8,593 bases of DNA from Candidatus Aminicenantota bacterium (GTDB lineage: Bacteria; Acidobacteriota; Aminicenantia; Aminicenantales; Aminicenantaceae), in assembly GCA_013139435.1 (NCBI GenBank), contig WTAW01000311.1:1-8593 (forward strand), in the 5' to 3' direction. Shown piece after piece: positions 1 through 6,414 of this stretch. The notes below the pieces were generated by a model. It was not told where the DNA came from. It saw only the letters and a program-made list of their open reading frames with translations, and did not search any database. The first letter of the stretch is position 1. Each line of letters opens with the position of its first letter. The position numbers were made by a program, and so were the translations under genes.

Positions 1-2
1 CC

Positions 3-30
3 TTGACAAAATAATTAAAGAAAGTATAAT
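3..30 (+). promoter_or_regulatory. Predicted sigma70-type promoter for the MerR-like/radical SAM operon
   Basis: TTGACA at 3-8 and TATAAT at 25-30 both match the sigma70 consensus at every position and are separated by 16 bases of A-rich DNA. Transcription would begin near base 37, leaving a leader of about 44 bases before the first gene. Promoters activated by MerR proteins usually have long 19-20 base spacers. This one does not, so if the regulator controls it, repression or autoregulation is more likely than classical MerR untwisting. The call rests on consensus match and position only. Confidence 0.75.
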
Positions 31-35
31 TATAC
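24..35. repeat. 12-base perfect palindrome over the -10 box
   Basis: GTATAATTATAC reads identically on both strands and completely contains the TATAAT -10 hexamer. A dimeric repressor bound here would block RNA polymerase, so it is a candidate operator for the regulator encoded just downstream. It is also A+T-rich, and half of it is dictated by the -10 sequence, so chance is a real alternative. Confidence 0.35.
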
Positions 36-80
36 GTACACTGTTAGATTAAAACACTAAGGTATGCGTAGAGAGTCAGG

Positions 81-794
81 ATGAAAAAAGTCGTATTAAC
101 CAGGGAAGAAATCAAAATCCATCTCGATATAACAGAAGATGTGCTCAACGAATGGGAAAAAATAAAGCTCTTGAAGCCGGATGGAGTGACTAAAGATAAA
201 CTGCCATTCTACTCGAAACACACCGTGGAAAATGGCATAAACATAAAAAATTTGCTAGATTTGGGCTACCTTCTCTCCGATGTTCAAAGAATAATCAGGA
301 AAGTCGGATTGCCAAAGTTGGGAACGGCGCTCAAAGAGCCGGCACACTTGAATGAGTTCCTCACCGTTGGATATCTTGCCGAGCGAGTGGGAGTGAGCCC
401 TCGTGCTATTAAACACTGGGAGGACAAGGGCATCATAGAACCGGATATGAGGAGTGAGGGGGGATTTCGGCTGTATTCGGAGAATTATATTTACCTTTGT
501 CAATTGATCAGGGATTTGCAACTCTTTGGTTATTCTCTGGAAGAGATAAAAAAGATTTCGCACCATTTCCGGGATTTTCTTTCCATCAAGGCCTCCTTAA
601 AAATACATGCTAAGGAAGAGACCGAAAAAAAATTGAATGAAATGCTGCAGAAGATCCATGTTTTTTTTGAAAAGATGGAGTTGTTTAAGGAGGGGATGAA
701 CCGCTGGGAAGGATTGTTGAAAAAAAAGAAGAAAGAGATCATGAGCCTCAGAACACGAAACCGGAAACGATCTGATCTTAAAGAGGAAGGATAA
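81..794 (+). CDS. Transcriptional regulator with two tandem MerR-like domains
   Basis: 237 residues, probably a cytoplasmic DNA-binding regulator. Residues about 94-160 form a canonical MerR winged helix: a helix-turn-helix with YLAERVGVSPRAIKHWEDKG (98-117), then the wing motif GGFRLYS (127-133), then the second helix pair ending in LFGYSLEEIKKI (148-159). Residues about 5-76 look like a degenerate copy: ITEDVLNEWEKIKLLKP (17-33) aligns with VSPRAIKHWEDKGIIEP (105-121), and LGYLLSDVQRII (61-72) aligns with FGYSLEEIKKI. The N-terminal copy lacks a clear GxRxY wing. Residues about 175-222 are a charged, coiled-coil-like helix, as in MerR dimerisation helices, followed by a very basic tail. No effector domain or Cys metal site is visible, so the signal is unknown. 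The ATG at 81 is the first start after the promoter; its ribosome site is weak (GAGAG at 71-75). The stop overlaps the next start by one base. MerR-family membership is firm, the tandem arrangement is likely, and the target is inferred. Confidence 0.85.
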   Translation: MKKVVLTREEIKIHLDITEDVLNEWEKIKLLKPDGVTKDKLPFYSKHTVENGINIKNLLDLGYLLSDVQRIIRKVGLPKLGTALKEPAHLNEFLTVGYLAERVGVSPRAIKHWEDKGIIEPDMRSEGGFRLYSENYIYLCQLIRDLQLFGYSLEEIKKISHHFRDFLSIKASLKIHAKEETEKKLNEMLQKIHVFFEKMELFKEGMNRWEGLLKKKKKEIMSLRTRNRKRSDLKEEG

Positions 795-2227
795 TGAGTA
801 AGATTGTTTTTATCGAACCTAAGGCGCCCAATCTGCATATTTATTCTCAGTTTGTTATACCCCGTTTGGGGTCTTACATCCTGGGGGCTCTGATGAAACA
901 GATTGGGTGGGATGTGGACATAATTTTTGAAGAGATTCAAAGGATAAACTTTGATCGCATCGGGGAGGCTGACCTTGTGGGTATATCAACCATCACATCG
1001 ACCGCTCCTAGAGCATATGTGATAGCGGACAGAATCAGAGACATGGGGATACCGGTTATCCTTGGGGGACCCCACGTGACATTTTTAAAAGAAGAAGCCC
1101 TTGAGCATGCGGATTTTGTCATCAGAGGGGAAGGCGAGCGGCCGTTGATGGCATTCATCGAGGCCTGGGAAAAAGGTGAAGAGCTCAGCTCTGTCCCCAA
1201 TTTATCCTACAGGAAAAACGGTAAAGCGGTCCATAATCCGATGGATAAGTTTATGAATGATTTGGATGAAATTCCCTTCCCTGATTTGTCTGATTTGTTG
1301 AAGGAGAAGAGACAGATCGCAGGTTATACGACAATCCCTGTGCAGACTTCTAGAGGATGTCCTTATGACTGCTCTTTTTGCTCGGTTACAGGCATGTTTG
1401 GAAGGCAATATCGATTTCGTTCGACCCAAAATATCATTGAAGAATTACGGCGTTACAACGACAGGAAAAATGTTATATTTTTCTATGATGACAATTTTGC
1501 CGCAAACCGTGGACGCACAAAGGTTTTATTGGAATCCATGATCAAAGAAAAATTCACATTCAAGTGGTCCACTCAAGTCCGGGCAGATGTGGCCAAGGAT
1601 GAACAACTGGTGAAACTCATGAAAAAAGCGGGTTGCCATACCCTGTACATTGGCTTTGAATCGGTCAACCCAATGAGTTTGCAGGAGATGAAGAAAGGAC
1701 AGACAGTTGAAGACATGGAGGAGGCAATTCGGGTCATTCAGCGGCATCGGATCAACATACATGGGATGTTTATGTATGGATTTGATGCGGATGACTGGCA
1801 AACTGTGAAAAGAACTGTAAAATTTGCGCGGAAAACAAGGTTATCATCCACACAATTTCTTATCCTAACACCCCTGCCTGGATCAAAGATCTTTAACAAA
1901 TTGACAAACGAAAAGCGAATTGTTTTTGATGACTGGGCTTTATATGATGCCCATCATGTTGTATTTCGTCCAGCCAAATTTTCTCTGTCCAAGTTGCAAA
2001 AAGCCCAGATATTCAGTCACAAAAAATTCTATTCCTGGATTGAAATGCTGAAGAAACTCTTCCGGTTCAGATGGTTTGATTTGGGACTGGCTCATTATGC
2101 ACGGAATCTGAATAAAGCATGGCTCAAGAAGAACCGCACATTTCTTAAAGTTTTAGAACTGCTTGCGCCAAAAAAATATGAAAAAATTCTGGTTGAATAC
2201 AGACAAAAAATTCTCATCGAACGCTAA
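794..2227 (+). CDS. B12-binding-domain radical SAM protein, substrate unknown
   Basis: 477 residues. Residues about 4-137 form the Rossmann-like cobalamin-binding domain common to this class (LVGISTITSTAP at 61-72, GGPHVTF at 91-97, VIRGEGE at 109-115). No clear DxHxxG histidine is seen, as in many radical SAM relatives that bind cobalamin without a lower His ligand. The radical SAM barrel follows, with the iron-sulphur ligands C189, C193 and C196 in CPYDCSFC (CxxxCxxC). Further typical elements are FFYDDNF (229-235), LYIGFESVNP (284-293) and HGMFMYGFDADD (323-334). The basic C-terminal part (about 370-477) has a DAHHVVFRP segment and a KKFYSW segment like those in lipid- or pigment-related members, but this does not fix the substrate. 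Members perform radical methylation or rearrangement of unreactive carbons. The ATG at 794 overlaps the upstream TAA, and GAGGAAGG at 783-790 is a strong ribosome site within the upstream gene. Translation is therefore coupled to the MerR-like regulator. Class is secure; the reaction is not. Confidence 0.88.
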   Translation: MSKIVFIEPKAPNLHIYSQFVIPRLGSYILGALMKQIGWDVDIIFEEIQRINFDRIGEADLVGISTITSTAPRAYVIADRIRDMGIPVILGGPHVTFLKEEALEHADFVIRGEGERPLMAFIEAWEKGEELSSVPNLSYRKNGKAVHNPMDKFMNDLDEIPFPDLSDLLKEKRQIAGYTTIPVQTSRGCPYDCSFCSVTGMFGRQYRFRSTQNIIEELRRYNDRKNVIFFYDDNFAANRGRTKVLLESMIKEKFTFKWSTQVRADVAKDEQLVKLMKKAGCHTLYIGFESVNPMSLQEMKKGQTVEDMEEAIRVIQRHRINIHGMFMYGFDADDWQTVKRTVKFARKTRLSSTQFLILTPLPGSKIFNKLTNEKRIVFDDWALYDAHHVVFRPAKFSLSKLQKAQIFSHKKFYSWIEMLKKLFRFRWFDLGLAHYARNLNKAWLKKNRTFLKVLELLAPKKYEKILVEYRQKILIER

Positions 2228-2252
2228 CTCGCGATAAATTCTTTTTTTCGCA

Positions 2253-2292
2253 ATCACCGATTGGGACTCTCGGATATCATTCATCACGGATT
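2253..2292 (+). repeat. Near-identical 10-base direct repeats, 30 bases apart
   Basis: ATCACCGATT at 2253-2262 and ATCACGGATT at 2283-2292 differ at one position, and their starts are exactly 30 bases apart, close to three helical turns. They lie 30-70 bases upstream of the putative -35 box of the accA operon. That is where an activator binding one face of the helix would sit. They could equally be chance in a 161-base gap. Confidence 0.3.
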
Positions 2293-2322
2293 TAGAAATG
2301 CTTACGCTGTGGAGGCGAGAGT
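2266..2322. repeat. 7-base inverted repeat in the accA upstream region
   Basis: ACTCTCG at 2266-2272 is the perfect reverse complement of CGAGAGT at 2316-2322. The 43-base interval is too long for a normal intrinsic terminator and no T-run follows the second arm. The second arm shares its last base with the putative -35 TTGACA, so it could be an operator half or a long-loop RNA stem from read-through transcription. Confidence 0.25.
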
Positions 2323-2364
2323 TGACATTGATTCTGGCATATCTATAGAATAGGCGGGTATAAT
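2322..2364 (+). promoter_or_regulatory. Predicted promoter region for the accA-hisS-aspS-M16 operon
   Basis: TTGACA at 2322-2327 is followed after 16 bases by TATAGA (2344-2349) or after 18 by TAGAAT (2346-2351), a good sigma70-type pair. A separate perfect TATAAT lies at 2359-2364, but its upstream partner at 2335-2340 (TGGCAT) is poor, and TTGACA is 31 bases away from it. Two overlapping promoters are possible. If the TATAAT box is used, the leader before accA is only about 18 bases and has no Shine-Dalgarno sequence. Confidence 0.55.
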
Positions 2365-2388
2365 GGACGTTATTTTAATGATATAGCA

Positions 2389-3345
2389 ATGGCTAAAAAA
2401 AAAGATTTTTACCAGTTAGAAAAAAACATCATTCGTCTCAAAGAGAAGATCGAGATCTTTGCGGCAGACGAGACAGATGACGCAAAGAAAAAGATCAACC
2501 AGATCAAGGAAAAGATCGCTTTGGAATGGGAGAGGATCGTCCCCATACTGACTCCTCTCCAGACTGTCCAGATCGCTCGCCATCCCCAGCGGCCGTATAC
2601 CCTGGATTACCTGGAAGCCCTCACCGAGGACTTTATGGAGATACACGGCGACCGCCGTTCTGCGGATGACCCGGCCATTGTCGCAGGATTGGGATTTTAC
2701 AGGGGCCGCTCTGTGGCGTTCATAGGGCACCAGAAGGGGAGAACGACCCGGCAAAGAATCGCCCGCAACTTCGGACAGCCCAACCCTGAGGGGTATCGTA
2801 AGGCGCTCCGGGTGATGAAAATGGCAGAGAAATTCGGCATTCCGATCGTCACTCTCATCGATACGCCCGGTGCCTATCCTGGGATCTGGGCGGAAGAGCA
2901 TGGACAGGCTGAGGCCATTGCCTATAACCTGAGAGAAATATCGAAACTGAAGGTCCCTGTCGTCAACATCGTGATCGGTGAGGGCGGCAGTGGGGGAGCC
3001 CTGGCAGTGGGGGTAGGTGATGCTATCCTGATGCTGGAAAACTCATTCTACTCGGTCATCTCACCCGAGGGGTGTGCGGCGATACTCTGGAAGGACCAGA
3101 AGGCTGTCCCTCAGGCTGCAGAGAACCTCAAGTTTTTAGCTCAGGACCTTCTTGAGCTCGGCATTATCGACAAGATCATTCCAGAACCCCCGGGCGGAGC
3201 GCACATCGATTATAATTTAACCTTTAAAAATGTGGATAAATACTTGAATGTTACGTTGAAAAGACTTGAGAAGATGGATGCAGAGGAGAGGCGAGAGCAA
3301 AGATACCAGAAATTCAGGAAGATAGGGGTTTTTACTGAAAAATGA
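2389..3345 (+). CDS. accA: Acetyl-CoA carboxylase carboxyltransferase subunit alpha
   Basis: 318 residues, essentially the length of the E. coli protein (319). With AccD it transfers the carboxyl group from carboxybiotin on BCCP to acetyl-CoA, giving malonyl-CoA for fatty acid synthesis in the cytoplasm. Residues 5-50 are the usual N-terminal helical region. The crotonase-like core shows YLEALTEDFMEIHGDRR (74-90), GHQKGR (113-118), NFGQPNPEGYRKALR (127-141), DTPGAYPG (158-165), the glycine-rich GEGGSGGALA (197-206) that helps form the oxyanion pocket, and YSVISPEGCAAILWKD (221-236). The family's AEERGQ reads AEEHGQ here, preceded by Trp167 at a variable position. The zinc finger belongs to AccD, which is not in the window. 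The ATG at 2389 fits the family N-terminus, though no ribosome site is evident, so leader-poor initiation is possible. The stop overlaps the hisS start by 4 bases. Identification is very firm. Confidence 0.97.
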   Translation: MAKKKDFYQLEKNIIRLKEKIEIFAADETDDAKKKINQIKEKIALEWERIVPILTPLQTVQIARHPQRPYTLDYLEALTEDFMEIHGDRRSADDPAIVAGLGFYRGRSVAFIGHQKGRTTRQRIARNFGQPNPEGYRKALRVMKMAEKFGIPIVTLIDTPGAYPGIWAEEHGQAEAIAYNLREISKLKVPVVNIVIGEGGSGGALAVGVGDAILMLENSFYSVISPEGCAAILWKDQKAVPQAAENLKFLAQDLLELGIIDKIIPEPPGGAHIDYNLTFKNVDKYLNVTLKRLEKMDAEERREQRYQKFRKIGVFTEK

Positions 3346-4604
3346 GCGCAAAGCCGAAAAAAAAGATCACTGCCATCAAGGGCACTAAGGATATCCTGCC
3401 ATCCGAAGCGAGAAAATGGCAGAAGGTTGAATCTGTTGCCAGGGAGATCTTTGAGCTCTACGGGTACAGAGAGATCCGCACCCCTGTGTTCGAGGCCACA
3501 GAGCTTTTTGAAAAAGGGACAGGAGAGACATCTGATGTGGTCACCAAAGAGATGTACACTTTTCTGGATAAGGGGGGCCGGTCTCTCACTCTGAGGCCTG
3601 AGTACACACCCTCTGTCGTGCGCGCGATTTTGGACCACAGCCTCCATCTTAAGTCCCAGCCCATGAGGTATTACTTTTTCGGGCCAATGTTCCGCCATGA
3701 CAAGCCACAGAAAGGCCGCTATCGACAGTTCCATCAAATCGACATCGAAGTCTTTGGTGAAAAAGACCCGGCCATCGATGCGGAGATCGTTGAGATGGCG
3801 GATTTTCTCCTAAAAAGATTAAATGTCACGGACACGGAGATCTTGGTCAATTCGGTGGGGTGTAAGGCCTGTCGCCCCCCTTATCTTCGTGAGCTGAAGC
3901 AGGCAGCAGAAGCAGTGAGAGAAGACCTTTGCCCCGATTGCCAGAGGAAGATAGATCTCAATCCTTTACGGATCTTCGACTGTAAAGAGGAAGCATGCCG
4001 GGAGATGTCTCAAGGTTTTCCGAAGGTCACGGATTTTCTCTGTCCGGATTGTGAGGAACATTTCAAGCTATTCTGTGTTTACCTGGGATCGTACGGGATC
4101 GCCTACCGGCTGGAGCCCCGTATGGTCCGCGGCCTTGACTATTACACCAAAACCACGTTCGAGATCATCTCATCCAAGCTGGGGGCCCAAGATGCTATTC
4201 TTGGCGGCGGGCGCTATGATGACATGATGAAAGAGTTCGGGGGGCCGGACATCTGCGGGATTGGTTTTGCCATGGGTTTGGAGCGGTTTCTTTCTATCGT
4301 TCCTTTCAAGGAAGAGAAAGAATCTTTCCTCTACATAGCATTTTTGGGCGACGCAGCGAAAAACGCGGGAATGGAACTGGCAAGGCAACTGAGAAAAGGC
4401 GGGATTGAATGCCTAATCGAATACAGGGATCGAAACTTGAAAAATCAGATGAGCCGTGCCAATAAACTGGGTGCGGACTGGGTGCTTATTATAGGTGAAG
4501 ATGAAGTGAAGGCGAACAGGTATCAGTTAAAAAACATGGAAACGGGAGTCCAGCAGGAAGTTGGCGCAGACGATATCCTCACCTTTATCCAAAAGCCTTC
4601 GTGA
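3342..4604 (+). CDS. hisS: Histidyl-tRNA synthetase
   Basis: 420 residues, normal for bacterial HisRS. It activates histidine with ATP and charges tRNA-His. Class II landmarks run in order: AIKGTKDILP near the N-terminus (11-20), motif 1 around 38-50, the TLRPEYTP strand (83-90), motif 2 FRHDKPQKGRYRQFHQ (117-132), the HisRS-specific VRGLDYYTKTTFE (262-274) whose Arg263 contacts the substrates, GGGRYDDM (288-295), and motif 3 GFAMGLERF (308-316). Residues about 325-420 are the alpha/beta anticodon-binding domain. The insertion between motif 2 and the VRGLDYY block holds C174/C177, C197/C200, C214/C219 and C234/C237, a metal-site-like set seen in some bacterial HisRS enzymes. The start uses the ATGA overlap with accA; the nearest purine-rich site (GGGG at 3325-3328) is too far upstream, so initiation probably depends on coupling. 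A 28-base gap leads to aspS. Confidence 0.97.
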   Translation: MSAKPKKKITAIKGTKDILPSEARKWQKVESVAREIFELYGYREIRTPVFEATELFEKGTGETSDVVTKEMYTFLDKGGRSLTLRPEYTPSVVRAILDHSLHLKSQPMRYYFFGPMFRHDKPQKGRYRQFHQIDIEVFGEKDPAIDAEIVEMADFLLKRLNVTDTEILVNSVGCKACRPPYLRELKQAAEAVREDLCPDCQRKIDLNPLRIFDCKEEACREMSQGFPKVTDFLCPDCEEHFKLFCVYLGSYGIAYRLEPRMVRGLDYYTKTTFEIISSKLGAQDAILGGGRYDDMMKEFGGPDICGIGFAMGLERFLSIVPFKEEKESFLYIAFLGDAAKNAGMELARQLRKGGIECLIEYRDRNLKNQMSRANKLGADWVLIIGEDEVKANRYQLKNMETGVQQEVGADDILTFIQKPS

Positions 4605-4632
4605 TTTTTCATAAACCGAAGAAGGGGTCAAC

Positions 4633-6402
4633 ATGAAATCCACAGAACAAAAACAGTGGAGAAGAACCAATTATTGTGGAGAGCTCCGAGCTGAGCATGT
4701 CGGTCAAGAAGTGGTTCTGCTCGGTTGGGTCAACAGGCAGAGAGACATCGGAAACCTGGTCTTTATCGACCTCAGGGATAGAGAGGGAATTGTTCAAGTT
4801 GTTGTTTCTTCGGAGGCCAAGGACCTTCTAGAGGAAGCCAAGAAGGTGAGGATGGAAGATGTTGCCGGGATCAGAGGGATCGTAAGAGAAAGAGCCGAAA
4901 AAATGAAAAATCCCCAGCTTCGCACGGGAGAGATCGAGATTGAGGCCATGGAATTTGAGGTTTTGAGGCCATCGGAAGTTCCTCCTTTTGTTGTTGCGGA
5001 CCCTCCGCAAGCTCAAGAAGAGCTTCGCTTCAAATACAGGTACATCGACCTCCGCAGACCCTCCATGCAGCGCAACTTCAAGCTCAGGCACCAGGCGGCG
5101 CTTAGAGCTCGGAATTATATGAATGACGAGGGATTTTATGAGATCGAAACGCCCTTCCTCACCAAATCCACTCCTGAAGGAGCGAGAGATTACCTTGTGC
5201 CCAGCCGTATATACAAGGGGCGGTTTTTTGCCCTGCCGCAATCCCCGCAGATCTTCAAGCAACTTTTGATGATCGCGGGGTTTGACCGCTACTTCCAGAT
5301 CGTCCGCTGTTTTCGAGATGAGGACCTCAGAGCAGACCGCCAACCGGAATTCACCCAGATCGATGTGGAAATGAGTTTTGTCGGAAGCGAGGATGTTTTC
5401 CGGGTGATCGAAGGATTGATGGTCTCTGTTTTTGGGCTTATCGGCGTCGATGTCCTGCGTCCCTTCCCTCATTTGTCCTTTGAGGAGAGCATGAACAAGT
5501 ACGGGACGGATAAACCCGACCTCCGGTTAGATGTAGAGATTATAGACCTGACAGATGCAGGTGCTCAAATCGATTCAGAGGTCATCAAGCGCGCTCTTTC
5601 TGTGGGAGGTGAGCTGAGGGGATTGGTTCTGGGGAAGAGTGGAGACCTATCTCGAAGCCAGCTTGACAAGCTCAATCAGAAAGCTAAAGATCTTGGGGCC
5701 AAAGGGATCGTGTGGATAAAAAGGCCCGATGGATTTAAGTCTTCTTTAAAGATCTCTGAGGAAAATTTTGAGAGGATATGGGAACGTTGCGGTGCGGACA
5801 AGGAAGACCTTGTCCTTTTAGTGGCCGATACAAAGGATATGACGCTCCGTGTTCTCGGTGCGATACGGCAGGAGTTTGTCGCTCAACAGGTCCTTGGGAC
5901 AGAGTCATACAAATTCGTCTGGGTGACGGATTTTCCTCTTTTTGAGTGGAGCGAGGAAGAAGGGCGACTTGTATCCATGCATCATCCTTTCACATCTCCT
6001 GTCGAAGAGGATATCGCTCTTCTAGAGAAAGAGCCACAGCAAGTGAGGGCAAAGGCCTACGACCTCGTCCTTAACGGCGTAGAGATAGGAGGGGGGTCGA
6101 TCCGTATCAACGATCTGAATTTGCAGAAGGTGATTTTTAAAACTTTGGGATTGAGCCCGGAGGAAGCGGAAGAAAAATTCGGATTTTTCTTGGAGGCTCT
6201 CCGTTACGGTGCTCCACCACACGGGGGGATCGCTCTTGGCTTCGACCGCATCGTTATGCTCCTGGCCGGGGAAGAGACGATCCGTGATGTCATCGCATTC
6301 CCCAAGACGACAAGTTCTCTGTGTTTGCTGACTAATTCTCCCTCTAATGTCGACGACAAGCAGCTTGAAAATCTAGGCCTCAAAAAAACAAAAAGTGGAT
6401 AA
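4633..6402 (+). CDS. aspS: Aspartyl-tRNA synthetase, bacterial type
   Basis: 589 residues, against 590 in E. coli. It charges tRNA-Asp in the cytoplasm. The N-terminal OB-fold anticodon domain (about 12-115) has GWVNRQRDIGN (31-41) and FIDLRDREG (44-52). The class II core begins at YRYIDLRRP (135-143), with the substrate loop TPEGARDY (180-187), PQSPQIFKQLLM (202-213), motif 2 FRDEDLRADRQPEFTQID (227-244), the bacterial GAD insertion (about 290-410), and motif 3 GFDRI (536-540) followed by IRDVIAFPK. Ile39 and Lys90 sit where non-discriminating Pseudomonas-type enzymes carry His and Gly, so this copy looks like the discriminating, tRNA-Asp-only form; that is inferred from remembered alignments. 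GAAGGGG at 4621-4627, five bases before the ATG at 4633, is a good ribosome site and supports the start. The following M16 gene starts 12 bases after the stop. Confidence 0.97.
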   Translation: MKSTEQKQWRRTNYCGELRAEHVGQEVVLLGWVNRQRDIGNLVFIDLRDREGIVQVVVSSEAKDLLEEAKKVRMEDVAGIRGIVRERAEKMKNPQLRTGEIEIEAMEFEVLRPSEVPPFVVADPPQAQEELRFKYRYIDLRRPSMQRNFKLRHQAALRARNYMNDEGFYEIETPFLTKSTPEGARDYLVPSRIYKGRFFALPQSPQIFKQLLMIAGFDRYFQIVRCFRDEDLRADRQPEFTQIDVEMSFVGSEDVFRVIEGLMVSVFGLIGVDVLRPFPHLSFEESMNKYGTDKPDLRLDVEIIDLTDAGAQIDSEVIKRALSVGGELRGLVLGKSGDLSRSQLDKLNQKAKDLGAKGIVWIKRPDGFKSSLKISEENFERIWERCGADKEDLVLLVADTKDMTLRVLGAIRQEFVAQQVLGTESYKFVWVTDFPLFEWSEEEGRLVSMHHPFTSPVEEDIALLEKEPQQVRAKAYDLVLNGVEIGGGSIRINDLNLQKVIFKTLGLSPEEAEEKFGFFLEALRYGAPPHGGIALGFDRIVMLLAGEETIRDVIAFPKTTSSLCLLTNSPSNVDDKQLENLGLKKTKSG

Positions 6403-6414
6403 GGATGTGAAGAC

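Noticed and set aside
64..84. Six-codon leader reading frame (ATG CGT AGA GAG TCA GGA TGA) whose stop overlaps the regulator's ATG
   Set aside because: There is no properly spaced ribosome site (AAGG ends one base before the ATG), and the peptide has no run of attenuator-like codons. An ATG this close to a real start is easily chance.
661..727. Homopolymer runs (T8 at 661-668, A8 at 720-727) as signs of a sequencing frameshift in the regulator gene
   Set aside because: The frame stays open through both runs and continues cleanly to a stop that overlaps the next gene with a good ribosome site, so no frameshift error is needed.
2231..2251. GCGA ... T-run ... TCGC downstream of the radical SAM gene as an intrinsic terminator
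   Set aside because: The stem is only 4 bases and the T-run lies in the loop, not after the stem, so it does not have terminator architecture.
2416..2901. Antisense open frame (161 codons) opposite accA
   Set aside because: It is entirely antisense to a firm accA and has no domain, promoter or ribosome site that I can see.
4828..5472. Long antisense open frame (214 codons) opposite aspS
   Set aside because: It mirrors the codon bias of the highly conserved aspS frame and shows no recognisable domain.
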